Shown here: positions 7,443-18,600 of the stretch, piece after piece
Numbering within the stretch: the first letter of the stretch is position 1
How the letters are laid out: each line of letters begins with the position of its first letter
From: Parvularia atlantis
Taxonomy: Eukaryota; Opisthokonta; Rotosphaerida
DNA length: 21,133 bases
Assembly (NCBI GenBank): GCA_943704415.1
Contig: CALSCO010000550.1
Span: 1-21,133, forward strand
Reading direction: 5' to 3'
Position numbers and translations under genes: made by a program
The notes under the pieces: model-generated
What the model was told of the DNA's origin: nothing
The model's database searches: none
Seen by the model: only the letters and a program-made list of their open reading frames with translations

Positions 7443-10400
7443 TCATTCAGATGGCGCGGGCGCGAGCATCGCCGCGTAGGCCCCGCCCTTGCGCTGTCGC
7501 AGCTGCTCGTGCGTGCCGCGCTCGACCACGCGCCCAGCCGCAAACACGAGGATCTCGTCGGCCTGCGCCACAGGCCTCCGCCGTCAGTGCCATCGTGCGC
7601 GGCTGCCGCGCCCACACCTGCGCGATCGTGTGCGCCTGGTGTGCGACTGAGACGATCGTGCGCCCTCGACGGCGTTGCTCTTGCTCGAGCGTGCGGCGCA
7701 CATGCGCCTCTGATTCGGCGTCCAGTGCGCTCGTCGCCTCGTCCAGCAGCAGCAGCGCCGGGTCGACGATGAGCGCGCGGGCGAGGGCGATGCGCTGCCG
7801 CTGCCCACCCGACAGCATGGAGCCCTGCGGCGGCGCGTCAAACCGGTCGCCCATCCCCGCACGAGCCCCTCGGCGCACCCGTTCGCCGGCACGCGTCTGA
7901 TACCCGTCCGGCAGGGCCTTGACAAAGTCGTGCGCCCCTGCTGCCGTCGCGGCGCGCACGACGTCTTCATCAGAGGCGAGCGGCCTGCCGTAGGCGATAT
8001 TGTCGCGAATGCTTGGCGCGAATCGTCAGGGCGACCGCTCACGACGACACAGGCAACCGGAGCGCACCTCAGGTCAAAGACGTCTGCGTCCTGCGCCACC
8101 AGGCACATGCGCGCCCGCAGCGGCGCAAGCGCCCACTCGTCCAGCGCATGGCCGTCCAGCAGGACCACGCCCTCGTCCGGGTCGTACAGCCGCTGCAGCA
8201 GCGCGAGCAGGGTAGACTTGCTGCGCACGGGAAGGTGAGGCATGCTGCTTCGGGGCAGCTACAAGCGCACACCCGCTGCCTGACTGGCCGACCACGCCGA
8301 CAAAGCTGCCGGGCCTGATGAGCGCGCTGACGTCCTCCAGGGCGGCGGCGTCGGGGCGCTGCGGGTACGCGAAGCCGACACGTTGCAGATCGGCGTGCGC
8401 GGGCTGCGATCCGCGTGTCTCGGTCGACCGCTTGCCTGCCCGCACCAGCGCACCTTGTGTTCGGCTGTGCCGGCAAAGCCGCCGCTGCGCTGCAAGTCGA
8501 TGCGCACCGGCACTCGGTCGATGATCGCGTACAGCTGCTCGAGCACCTGCCACGCCTCGCCGAGCCCGTTCACGACGCGCTCGACGGCCACGCCCGTCGC
8601 CGCCGAGGAGACCGTCACCGTGATCATGACCGTCAGCAGCGCCTGGTTGGTGATCAGGCCCGCCAGCAGCAGCTGCCCACTGTACTGCAGCCCGATCGAG
8701 AACACGGCGATCAGCAGCGCGTCCTGCAGACCGCTCGCGGCCGCGGTCACGGCGGCCTGGCGCACGGCCAGCCGGAAGGGCTGCTCGAGCAGCGCGCTAA
8801 AGTGCCGCACGAACCACGCCTCTTTGGCCAGCTGGCGTGCGGGCGTTGGGTGAGCAGTGGCCGGCCGCCCGTGGGCAGCGGTGCGGGCGCACCAGCGTGA
8901 TCTGTCGCGCGTTGCGAAGTGCTTGTGCGGCGTACTGCATCGGCTGCTCGTATATGGCGCGCGCTTGCAGGGCGAACCTGGTTGACGCGCGCTCAGGTCG
9001 CTGTGCTGGGCCGCCCCCGCCCCTCAGGTGCACACACCCAACCAGCGTGCGCCCGTGCAGCAGCGACACGGCGGCGATGGCCGGGATGCACACGAGCATG
9101 AGCAGCGTCAGGCGCCAGTTGCTCCAGAACGCGATGCTGAGCCCGAGCACGCCCATGAACACGCCCTTGACAATCTCGCCCAGCAGCGCGCCCGACAGCG
9201 ACTCGACCGCGTGCATGTCGCCCGCCAGGCGCGCACACAGCCGCCCGGGCGCGTTCTCGGGCGCATCGAAGAACGCCTGGTCCTGGCGCATCACGGCCGC
9301 AAACAGGTCCGCGCGCAGCCGCTCGACGCTGTTGTGTACGTCGCGGCCTATCAGGGCACGTGCTCGCGCGCCACGCAGCCGCACGCACAAGTACGCCTTA
9401 GAGCGGCCAAAGCACACCCACACGACGGCGTGGTACAGCAGCGACCACATACCGAGACCGGCCAGCATCAGCGTCCTGCGCGGGGCGTCACGCGCCGCCG
9501 GACACGGCCCTCGCGCGCACACACCACGTGCCGTACGGCCCCGGCTGTCCGTTCCTGTCGAGCGCGAGGTCGGCGATGAGCCCGGCGAGCACGACGCCTT
9601 GCATCGGCGGAAGCAGGCCCTCCATGACCGAGCCCACGACGCCGCCTGCGATCAGCCCTCGCAGCGGCCACACCAGCTCGCGCAGCCGCGCCCAAGTCAG
9701 GCGCGGCGTCAGGCGCGGCGTCAGTCGCAGCGGGGCCGCAGAGACCTCTGCCGCGCGCTCCACCAGCTCGGTCTGCGTGTGCAGCGGCGCACCGTGCGAG
9801 ACGCTGCGAGGACCAAGCCGTGTTCACTGCAAAGTCCGTCACAGCAATCGCCGCGCGCGCGCACCCGTTCTGGAGGCCGGCGGGAGGCGGCTTGCCGCGC
9901 TCGGTCGCCGCCGCCGATACGAGCTGGCTGAACCGGCTCTGGCGCCGCTGCCGCAGGGCTGCCGGCGTGCCCGTCTCGACGATGCGGCCGTCCTCGAGCG
10001 CCACCACGGACGCGCACGAGCGCAGGGCGTTGTTGCGGTGCGAGACGACGATCACCGTGACCGTCAGCGCTTGCGCAGCGACTGCGCCCGCGAGCGTCGG
10101 CCGTCGCAGCGAGCCGCGGGGCACGCACTGGCCATGTCGAGCGCGCGCTGCACGTCGGCCTCGGCGTGCGCGTCCAGTGCGCTCGTGGCCTCGTCGAGCA
10201 GGAGGATCCTAGGGTTCTGCAGCAAGACGCGCGCGATGGCGATGCGCTGCGCGATGTATTACTCGCCGCCATGGCGCAGCACCGCCGCGCGACGCACTTG
10301 CTGCTGCCCGCCGCTGAGGCCGCTGTTCCAAGCCGACACGCGCGTATTGTAACCATCCGGCAGGTGCGTGATAAAGTCGTGCGCCTGCGCGATGCGGCAC

Positions 10401-11757
10401 ACGCGCTCTGCGGCCGGAAGCACGTGAGTGCCACGCGTGCAACTAAACCCGAGCAAGCGTCGCACCGACGTCGACCTGCGAGACCGTGTCCGGATCGTCG
10501 GCGCCCAGCCGCACGTTGTCGGCCACCGTCCCGTCAAACAGCACCACGTCCTGGCTGACGATGCCGATTGCACGTCGCAGCGCACGCAGGTCGAGCTCGC
10601 GCACGTCCACGCCGTTCACGAGCACCGCGCCCGCACTCGGCTCATACAGGCGCAGCAGCAGGTGAAACAGCGTGCTCTTGCCCGAGCCGCTGCGCGCGAC
10701 GACGCCGACGCTGGTCCCCGGCGCCACGTGCAGACTGAACCCGTCCAGCACGCGGTGCTCCGGGCGCGCAGGGTACGCAAACACCACGTCGCGAAACTCG
10801 ACGCTCCACGGCGAGCCGTCGTCGAGCACGGCCATGCCCGCGCTGTCCGCTGCGCGCGCGTCTGTCCCACTGCTCTCGATCACGTCAAACAGCTCGGCCG
10901 CGGCCGTGCGCCCCTGCGACACCGCCTGCACGTAGTTGCCGAGGTTGCCGACTGCGGTGACGCCTGTACGAGCGCGCGGGTTGGCACGCCCGCTGCGTTT
11001 GCCGAGGGGGTGTGCGCGCACCAAACGCGATCTGCGTGAACGTGCTCATCACGTCACCCGGCGACATCAAACCCAGCGCGAGCAGGTAGCCGCCCGCGTG
11101 GAAGCTCGCGGCGATGGCCAGAAACATGGTCAGGTTGTACAGCCTGCGTGCCAAGGCTCAACTCGACGCAGACCGTGGGCCGGCGTGAGCGTGCGCACCC
11201 CCAGCCGAGGCCGAGCACCGCGCTGTTGCGCTTGAGCGTCGCGGTGACGTCGCCGAGGTTGCCGACGTAGCGCTGTACCTCGCGCGCCTGCATGTTGAAC
11301 GTCACGACGGTACGCATCGACGAGAGGGCCTGCGCGTCGTTGAGCGTGAGCGGCCAGCTCGCAGGACGGCGCCAACCGCACCTCCTGGGCGACCTTGGCC
11401 GCGCGGGCGTACGCGTCCAGGGCGCGCTTGTCGTTGTCGCCCGACACGGCCCACATCCGGTTGAGCACGACGCCTGCGCGGCTGCAGCGTGAGGCGCTGC
11501 TGCAGAGCACCGCAAACCGTCGCTGCACCAACGACCGGGAACACGGCCAGGACGACGAGCGCGAGACGCCACCCTGCGAGACGCGCGCGTCAAGAGCCGT
11601 CGCGCCCAGCAGCAGCAGGCGCGGCAGCAGTGACGCACCGGACCACAGCGCGGCCGCGACGCCGCTGACGAACGTGACCAGGCTCTGCACGATCATCCCG
11701 ACCTTCTCGCCCACGCCCTCCTGGTACACGGGCACGTTGCTGCCGACCGTGGCCCGT

Positions 11758-11800
<43 letters not shown>

Positions 11801-12531
11801 GGCACGGCGACGAGGGGGCGCACGCACGCCGTCAGCCGCGCCATCACATCGGCCGACGGGTGCAGCTCGCGCCACGCAGCCGACTGGCGCAGCGCTGCGC
11901 TGACGTAGAGCTCACGCACGCGCTGCGCACCACATGTCACATCCGTGTGACACGTCGCTGCGCGCACGTGCCGCACCCGCGTCTGCAGCTCGGCCGCGTA
12001 CGTCCACAGGAAGCGGCTGAGGCCCGACACGAGCCACGATGCGGCGGCCAGGGCCATCCCGGCCACGAGCGCCGTCCACAGCTCGTCGGCGAAGCGTGCG
12101 CGCGCGGCACCGTCGTCCAGGCGCGCGGTGGCGAACAGGTCGGTAAAGCGCCCTGCGCGCCCACGTGTGAGCGGCGCTTGCCAACAGGCGCGCATCGCGG
12201 GACGTCACACCGATCAGCAGGTTGCGCAGCGGCATCGATGCGCCTGCCGCATGCGCACGCTTAATCTGCCGCACCGCGCACACGTGCCCCCAGCACCGCG
12301 CGCACCGCTCAGCGCGCTCGTGCACACGCCCAGCGCCACATACAGCCGCGCGTGCCCGTCCGCGTGCGCCATCAGACGCCACAACGGCACGTCGCGCGGC
12401 CGCGGCGGCGCCCGCGTCCCGGCGTCGCGCTCACGGGGCGCGGGCGAACGCGATCGGCGTGCGCCGCGTGTGCGCTGGCGCGCCCCGTCGCCCGGCGGCG
12501 CCTCGACGGCGGTGCCCGAGCGCAGGCGCAT
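7443..12531 (-). CDS. full-length ABCB (MDR/P-glycoprotein type) transporter
   Basis: Twenty-three exons from ATG 12531 to TGA 7443 sum to 3846 nt (1281 residues), the usual size of a TMD-NBD-TMD-NBD exporter. TMD1 begins after [32 protein letters not shown] and [11 protein letters not shown] are ABCB signatures. NBD1 (about 400-615): Walker [11 protein letters not shown]-loop IGIVSQD, LSGGQ, Walker [13 protein letters not shown] and H-loop VVSHR. TMD2 begins about residue 690. NBD2 (about 1040-1281): [33 protein letters not shown]-loop SVAHQ. ATP-driven export of lipids or xenobiotics across a membrane is the family role; the substrate is unknown. Exon boundaries from the start are 12531-12306, 12243-12211, 12152-11977, 11922-11828, 11739-11639, 11573-11511, 11473-11382, 11329-11199, 11143-11022, 10963-10466, 10407-10298, 10246-10129, 10081-9865, 9803-9525, 9475-9389, 9328-9038, 8977-8893, 8831-8454, 8403-8273, 8220-8068, 8011-7879, 7824-7618 and 7562-7443. 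One intron splits NBD2's Walker A between GSG and KST. Confidence 0.93.
11474..11510 (-). other. 37-nt intron in the ABCB gene
   Basis: Exons ending at 11511 and starting at 11473 join in phase 1 only if these 37 nt are removed, giving [13 protein letters not shown]. Donor GTGCTC, a CTCAC motif and acceptor GCGCAG are present. It is the shortest intron in the window. Confidence 0.75.
11758..11796 (+). repeat. (CAG)13 / (CTG)13 trinucleotide repeat inside an ABCB intron
   Basis: Thirteen perfect CAG units on the plus strand are followed by CAA. On the coding (minus) strand this is a CTG tract inside the 88-nt intron 11740-11827. The splice on either side (MARLTA / [10 protein letters not shown]) is required for the frame, so the tract is not translated as polyLeu, nor as polyGln on the other strand. 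The last CTG plus the next two bases form the CTGAC branch motif. Confidence 0.85.
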
Positions 12532-12646
12532 GGAACGCGTGGTATGTACACGGCCTTTTCCCACGCAGCTAGCTTTATAACATCAACTGCTGCGCATAGA
12601 CACTCACTTCTCTCTCTCTCATTCTCTCCGCGCTCAGGTCCGCGAG
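12532..12646. promoter_or_regulatory. divergent promoter, ABCB / DOCK
   Basis: These 115 bp separate the ABCB ATG (12531, minus) and the DOCK ATG (12647, plus). TTTATAA at 12574-12580 reads TTATAAA on the minus strand, 43 bp from the ABCB ATG, a plausible TATA box for that gene and perhaps for both. On the DOCK side a pyrimidine tract (CTTCTCTCTCTCTCATTCTC, about 12607-12626) is followed by GCTCAG just upstream of the ATG. This looks like an initiator-type CT patch or, less likely, a 3' splice site of a 5' UTR intron. Confidence 0.5.
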
Positions 12647-15600
12647 ATGGCCGACCGGCTGTCGTCCGACTCGCCGGGCGCGTCGACGCCGACGAGCGCG
12701 TCCAGGTGCGCCGCGATTTGCGCGCGCGGGGGGCGCGCGCGGCGGCTGCCGCCGCCCGCAATCCCATTGTTTACTTTGGCGACCGTGCGACGTACAGTGG
12801 CCGCCGATGGGCCGAGAAGAAGTCGGGGCTGACGGCGACCGAGCTGCGCAACATGGCCCGCCTAGACATCCAGAACAAGAAGCGCAGCGACAGCGTCGCG
12901 ACGGTCGGCGCCGAGGTGCCGCGGCACGCGTGTGACGTGCCCGTGGCGCGGATGGCCGACCGACACGCGACAACGCGACGCGCAGGCGCTCGGCGGCAGC
13001 GCCACGCCCTCGTCGGACTCGCTCGCGGGGCCGACGGGGCCGCCCACGGCCGTGCCGGAGCACGTGCAGGGCGAGGAGGTGTGTGTGTGCGCGCGCGCGT
13101 CTGTCTGCTGGGCGCACGTACCAACGCTCCTCGCAAGGTCGTCATGGTCGAGGCCATCGACTACGACAAGCTGCTCAAGGAGAAGAAGAAGGCGCGCTGC
13201 GCGCCTAGTGACGGGGCGTGCGCGCCTGACGCCCGATCGCCCCGCGGCGCAGATCATCGACAAAGACCCGGTTAGGAGCCTGTTGCTGTTCCCGGAGGAC
13301 GACGTCTCGTTCGACGTCGTGCCGCACGAGTACCGCACCGTGCGCAGCAGTCTGCCGGTGCGGGTCGCCGACCCGGCTGCGGTGCATACTCACCCGCATC
13401 GCGAGCGCAGAAGCAGGCGAGCGATCCGCAGCTGCCGGTGTACATGCAGGACGTGTTTGACTTTTACACGGCCGACTGGTTTGTGGTCAACCGCAAGTAT
13501 GAGGCGCTGGCGAGCTTCCCGCGCTCGAGCATGCGCCTGATCGAAGACGCGTCGTCGTCGTCCGAGAAGCGCAAGTGCGTGCGGCGCAGCGCTCTGTCAC
13601 GTCCCGCACTCACGCATCAGCAGGATGTCGACCCAGACCTCGGCCGCGATCGCCATGCAAAAGTACGAGGTCGACCTGCTCAGCAAGGACAAGGGTACGC
13701 ACGCGTTCAGCAGCGGGGCGCACCGGCTGGGGCTGACGGCACGGCAGGCGGCGAGACGGTCGCGTCCGAGGCGGCGACGGACCCGCAAACGGGCGGCTCG
13801 AGCAAAGAGCGCGACATCCGCACCATCTTTAGCGGCGACGGGCCCGCAAACGCCAACGACCGCCGCGGCTCGACGCCGCAGGAGCTCTCTGTGCGCGCCG
13901 CCCATGTCGCGACCCGCTGCTGACCGGCCCCGGCTGCGCCAGCGCTCCGAGGCGGACCCGCTCGTGCCGCACTTCCTCACCGCAGACGGCAAGGCCGACG
14001 CCGAGGTGCGCCGCGCTCGCCACGTGTGCTGTGCGTGCACGCTGACGCCTTGGCAGGGCGGCGACGCGGCCGAGCATGGCCTGACGATGCTGCGTTACTT
14101 CCGCGACTTAGAGTTCATTGAGCAGGCCGAGGACATCGAGGAGCGCCCGCGCGGCGAGCCGTACAAGGAGGAGTTGTGCGTCTGCGCCTCCCATGACCGT
14201 GCCTGCGCCTCACGCGTCAAACGCGCAGCGGCCGCCGCTTCCTGGTCGAGTGCAACAACCTCATCATTGGCGACGGTGCGCACGCGGTGCCGCTGCTGCA
14301 CGACGTCTGCTCATCGATCGGTCGCAGGCGGCGCGAGCGAGCCTTTCTTCGGCATCCTCGCGCTCTACGACCTCCAGGCCAAGAAGAAGATCTCGGAGAA
14401 CTTCCACTTTGACCTCAACTCGGACGAGGCCATGGACCTCATCTCCAAGCACGTCTCGGCCAAGGAGTTTGTGAGCCTGGCGCGGCAGGCGCTCTTCCAG
14501 GTGTGCGCGCATACGCTGCGGTGTGCAGCCGGACTTAGAGCGTTCGCAGGTCAACTACCCGAACCCGGATATCTACCTCGTGCTGCGCATCGAGAAGGTG
14601 CTCGAGGGCGACGTGAGCCCGGCGTTTGAGCGGTGCGCTCCGACGCGCTGCGGGTGCGGCGGCGGCGCCTGACCCTTCGCACGCCGCCTTAGCTACATGG
14701 CCGGCAAGGGCAAGGTCGGCAAGGATGTCGTCGGCGAGTTTTGCGAGCGCCTCGGTGCGTGCAGCGCTTGCTCGAACGCACGCGTCCTGACGGCTTTGCG
14801 GTGCGCGCCAGGCAAGTTCCGCCAGCCGTTTGCGTGGGGCTACACGCAGATGTTCAACGGCGACCTCGACATCGACGTCGGCCAGGAAGGTCAGGACGAA
14901 TACGTGATTAGGCCGCTATTCCGGCAGGACACGGAGAAGGTGCGGGCGTCGTCGGCGGCGGCTGCGCGTGTGTCTGACGCGCGCCACGGGCATGCAGATC
15001 AGTGACGACGAGATCATTGCGAGCATCATGTCAATCAACAACCAGAAGGGCACGAAGAAGGCCAAGTTTGTGACGGGCGAGCTGCGGTTCAAGATCACCG
15101 AGGTCGGCGAGGACGATCAGCCGCAGAACTGCTTTACGCCGTTCCTCGTGCCCGTTAAGGCGCGCCAGGCGTGGGGCCGCCGCCGTCGCTCACTGACATG
15201 TACGATTGTGCAGCCGTTCGCCAACGACACTGACGTCAAGATTGTGCGCGAGATCGAGGAGTTCCCGCAGAGCCCGATCGTGCGGCCACAGATCGACTAC
15301 GTCAACACGCTCTACGTCTACCCGGTCATGCTCAACATGAACAAGTACCAGGGCACGTCGTCGGCGCGCAACATCGGTGCGCGGCCGCTGCGAACTGCGC
15401 CGTGACGGGCTGACACGCGCGTGCGCGCGCGCAGCCGTGCGCATCCAGTTTGTGCCGAGCGCGGACCCGTCGCAGCCCGGCGCCAACGCGATGAAGGCAC
15501 GCGCGCGCGCGGCATGCGCAGATAGCACCGTCTTACAGTCGCGCAGGCCATCTACGGCAAGTCGTCGTCCAAGGCGTTCGTGGCCGAGACGTGGACCGCG

Positions 15601-18600
15601 GTCAACTTCCACAACAAGTCGCCGACGTTCTACGAGGAGGTCAAGGTGGCGCGGTGCCTGGCGAGCGCGCGCGCACACACACATGCTGACGCCGCGACCG
15701 CAGATCGCCATCCCGCTCAATCTGAGCAAACAGCACCACATCCTGTTCTCGTTCTACCACATCGGGTGCAAGCCCAAGAAGGGCCAGCCGTCGGAGGAGG
15801 CGCTGCTGGGCTACTCGTGGCTGCCCGTGATCGAGAACGGGCAGTGCGTGTGCTCCCCCGCGCGTTTGTGCACCGTTCTGATCGACGCCGCCGCAGCATC
15901 ATCCCGGACACGGTCTACCAGCTGCCGATCGCGAGCGAGGTCGACAAGAACTACGACACGTCCACCAACAACAAGGTGCGCAGCGCAGAGAATGACGCGC
16001 GTCTCGCGGCCTCACCCGCCCGCCGCAGTACATGGACGCCAAAAAGCCCCTGTTCCAGGTCCGCACGAAGCTCATGTCGTCCATGTACACGCACGACGTG
16101 CCCACAACCAAGTTCTTCAATGCGCTGCAGGACGTCAACCGGCCGGGCAACACGGGCGACGACCTGTCGAAGGTGCGTCGCGCTTGCGTGCGTGCTGGGG
16201 TGCTGACCACCGCCGTCGGGCAGGCGCTGCTTGAGCTGCTCGACGCCAACCGCGCGACGCTGGTCCAGTTCTCGCCGACGCTGCTGGACGAGCTCTTTAC
16301 GATCCTCTCGCGCAACTACACCAACGAGACCGTGTATACGAACGCGTTCCGCGCGCTTGTGCACATCGTGTCGACGTGCGTGCCGTGGCCGTGGCCGTGG
16401 CGCTGGTCATTGCATCTGACCATGACGAGCGACGCAGCGTGCATGCCGAGCGCGGTTCGGGCGCGAAGCGCGACGCGACGCTTGTGTCGTATGTCAAGTA
16501 CCGCTTTGCCAACAAGCCGACGGCGCAGCGCAGCGTGTACGAGGAGGTAGTCCGACTGATGCTGTTCTACGTCGAGCAGATGGTGCGTCGCGGCGCTCGA
16601 CCGGTGCACGTTGCTCACGCACGCGCGCGCATGCGCGCCCAGCCGAACGAGCAGATCGTGAAGGACATGGAGCGGTACTCGTGGTTCTTCTTTGAAGTGT
16701 GCATGAAGAGGTGCGCGCGCGTCGCTCTCGTGCGCAGGGCGAGCGCTGATCGGCGCGGCGCGGCGCATGGGGTCGCAGCTCGCTGCAGCACCTACACGCC
16801 AACTGCCAGTGGAAGCCCGGAATGATCCCCGAGCCGAAGACGTGGTTCAAGCCGGACCACATCAAGAACATCAAGAAGCTGTTCCCGCTGCTCACGCAGG
16901 AGGGTGCGCCACGCGCGCGTGTTGTGGCAGCACTGAGGTCGCTGCTGGCGGCGTGCAGTGCTCAAGCACAGCAAGACTAGCTTGATCATCGGCAAGGACC
17001 TGAACGAGGCCATGGCCTACTTCCTGACCGACATGGCCGCGTGCTTTGAGCGCAAGATGATCTTCAAGCTGGTGCGCTGTGACGCGCGCGCACGTGTGCC
17101 GGAGCGAGCGCTGACGCGCGACGTGCAGGTGCAACACCACGTGGGCGAGGTCACGTTCAACGATTCGGAGGTGCTGCTCTCGTTCAAGTTTGACTTCTTG
17201 CGCATCGTCTGCGGCTGCGAGCATTTTGTCGCGCTCAACCTGCCGACGTCGGACTACTTCGAGAAGCCGTTCGAGAAGCTGTCGACGATCGAGAAGGACT
17301 TTTGGTGCGCTCGCGGGTGCTGGCGCGTTGGGTGCGGGGAAACACCTGACGCGTTGTTGCGGCCGTGCAGGAAGCGGCACTACCTCGTGGGCCTGCTGCT
17401 GCACGAGGTCGACATGATGCTCGACCACACGAGCCGGCTGTCACGCCAGAGGGTGCGCTGCGCGTGCCCCCGCGCATGGTCGCGTCGCTGCTGACGCGCA
17501 CGGACGAGCCCAGGCGATCAACACGCTCAAGGAGATCATCGGCAAGCACGACGCCGACCCGCGCATCGACACGAAGGAGAAGCGTGCGCGCGTCGCCGGC
17601 ATGTACTTCCCGCTCATCCCGATGGTGCGTCTTTACCTTGACGCGCGGGTGCGCGCTGACGTGCCGCGCGCAGCTGATCCGGCACTACTCGGCGCTGTCG
17701 GACGAGCGCACGGACGACGTGACGCTCACGGCCGTTGAGCGGCGCGCGGTCTTGGTCTGCTTCCTGTTTGTGATCCGCAGCCTCGAGACCAAGTGCGCCG
17801 CGGCGCTGCGCCGTTTGCCTGGTCGGGCGCTGACATTCGCGCACAGGTGGCTGTTTGAGTGGCTGCGCAAGGAGACGGTGCAAAACTTTGCCGTGTTCGT
17901 GGACTTGATGGGCATGTGCATCAACACGTTCCAGGTCTGTGCCGGGCGCGTGCCGGGGCGCGCGTGCTGACCGCGCGCATGTGCACAGTACATCGGCAAG
18001 GACGCGATTGCGGAGCGGCACAGCAAGGCCGACAAGAAGGGCGCGAACCTGGCCAACGACATGAAGCGCCAGTTTGAGAACTTTTACGGCAACTCGCTGC
18101 AGAACCGCCTGAGCCAGCGCGGTGCGGGCGGCTCGGTCAAGTCGGGCACGAGTGCGTTTTTTTTTTTTTTTGCCGCGTCCGGCGGTACTGGCAGCTGACG
18201 GACGGACACACAGTGAGCAAGGTCGTTAAGGGCTCGCTCACCGCGCGGTCGTCCATCTCGAGGAGATCGCAGAATTCGTCCTTCCAGAACACGATTTCGA
18301 AGAGCAAGTACAGCGCGACGCTCGAACTGCAGGACGAGATCAAGCTGGTGCGCTTGCGCGGCGCTCGGCGTGCGGGGCTGAGGCCAGCGGCTGGTGCGCA
18401 GGAGGGCGCGCTGAGCGCGGAAGTCAGCCTGGTCGTGCTGGACCTGTTTGAGGTGATTCTGATGCACCAGAACCCGAAGGTGCGCGCCTGCATCGCGTTG
18501 CGCTGGCTGGCCTCACGCACACCGCACTGGTGCAGGCCCAGGACTCGAAGCAGTCGACGAAGATGTTTGAGCTGCTCACGCGCCTGCTCGAGAAGAACCA

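Noticed and set aside
11758-11800. polyGln or polyLeu protein encoded by the CAG tract
   Set aside because: The tract lies in an 88-nt ABCB intron; the conserved sequence on both sides joins only if it is removed.
13358-13416. Single fixed acceptor for the DOCK intron before SDPQLPVYMQ
   Set aside because: Two in-phase acceptors, at 13410 and 13416, fit equally well, so I do not claim either; the difference is two residues.
13743-14040. PH domain in the DOCK protein, as in class D
   Set aside because: The Ser/Gly/Asp-rich segment between the N-terminal domain and SEPFFGILAL shows no PH-like strand pattern or terminal Trp helix.
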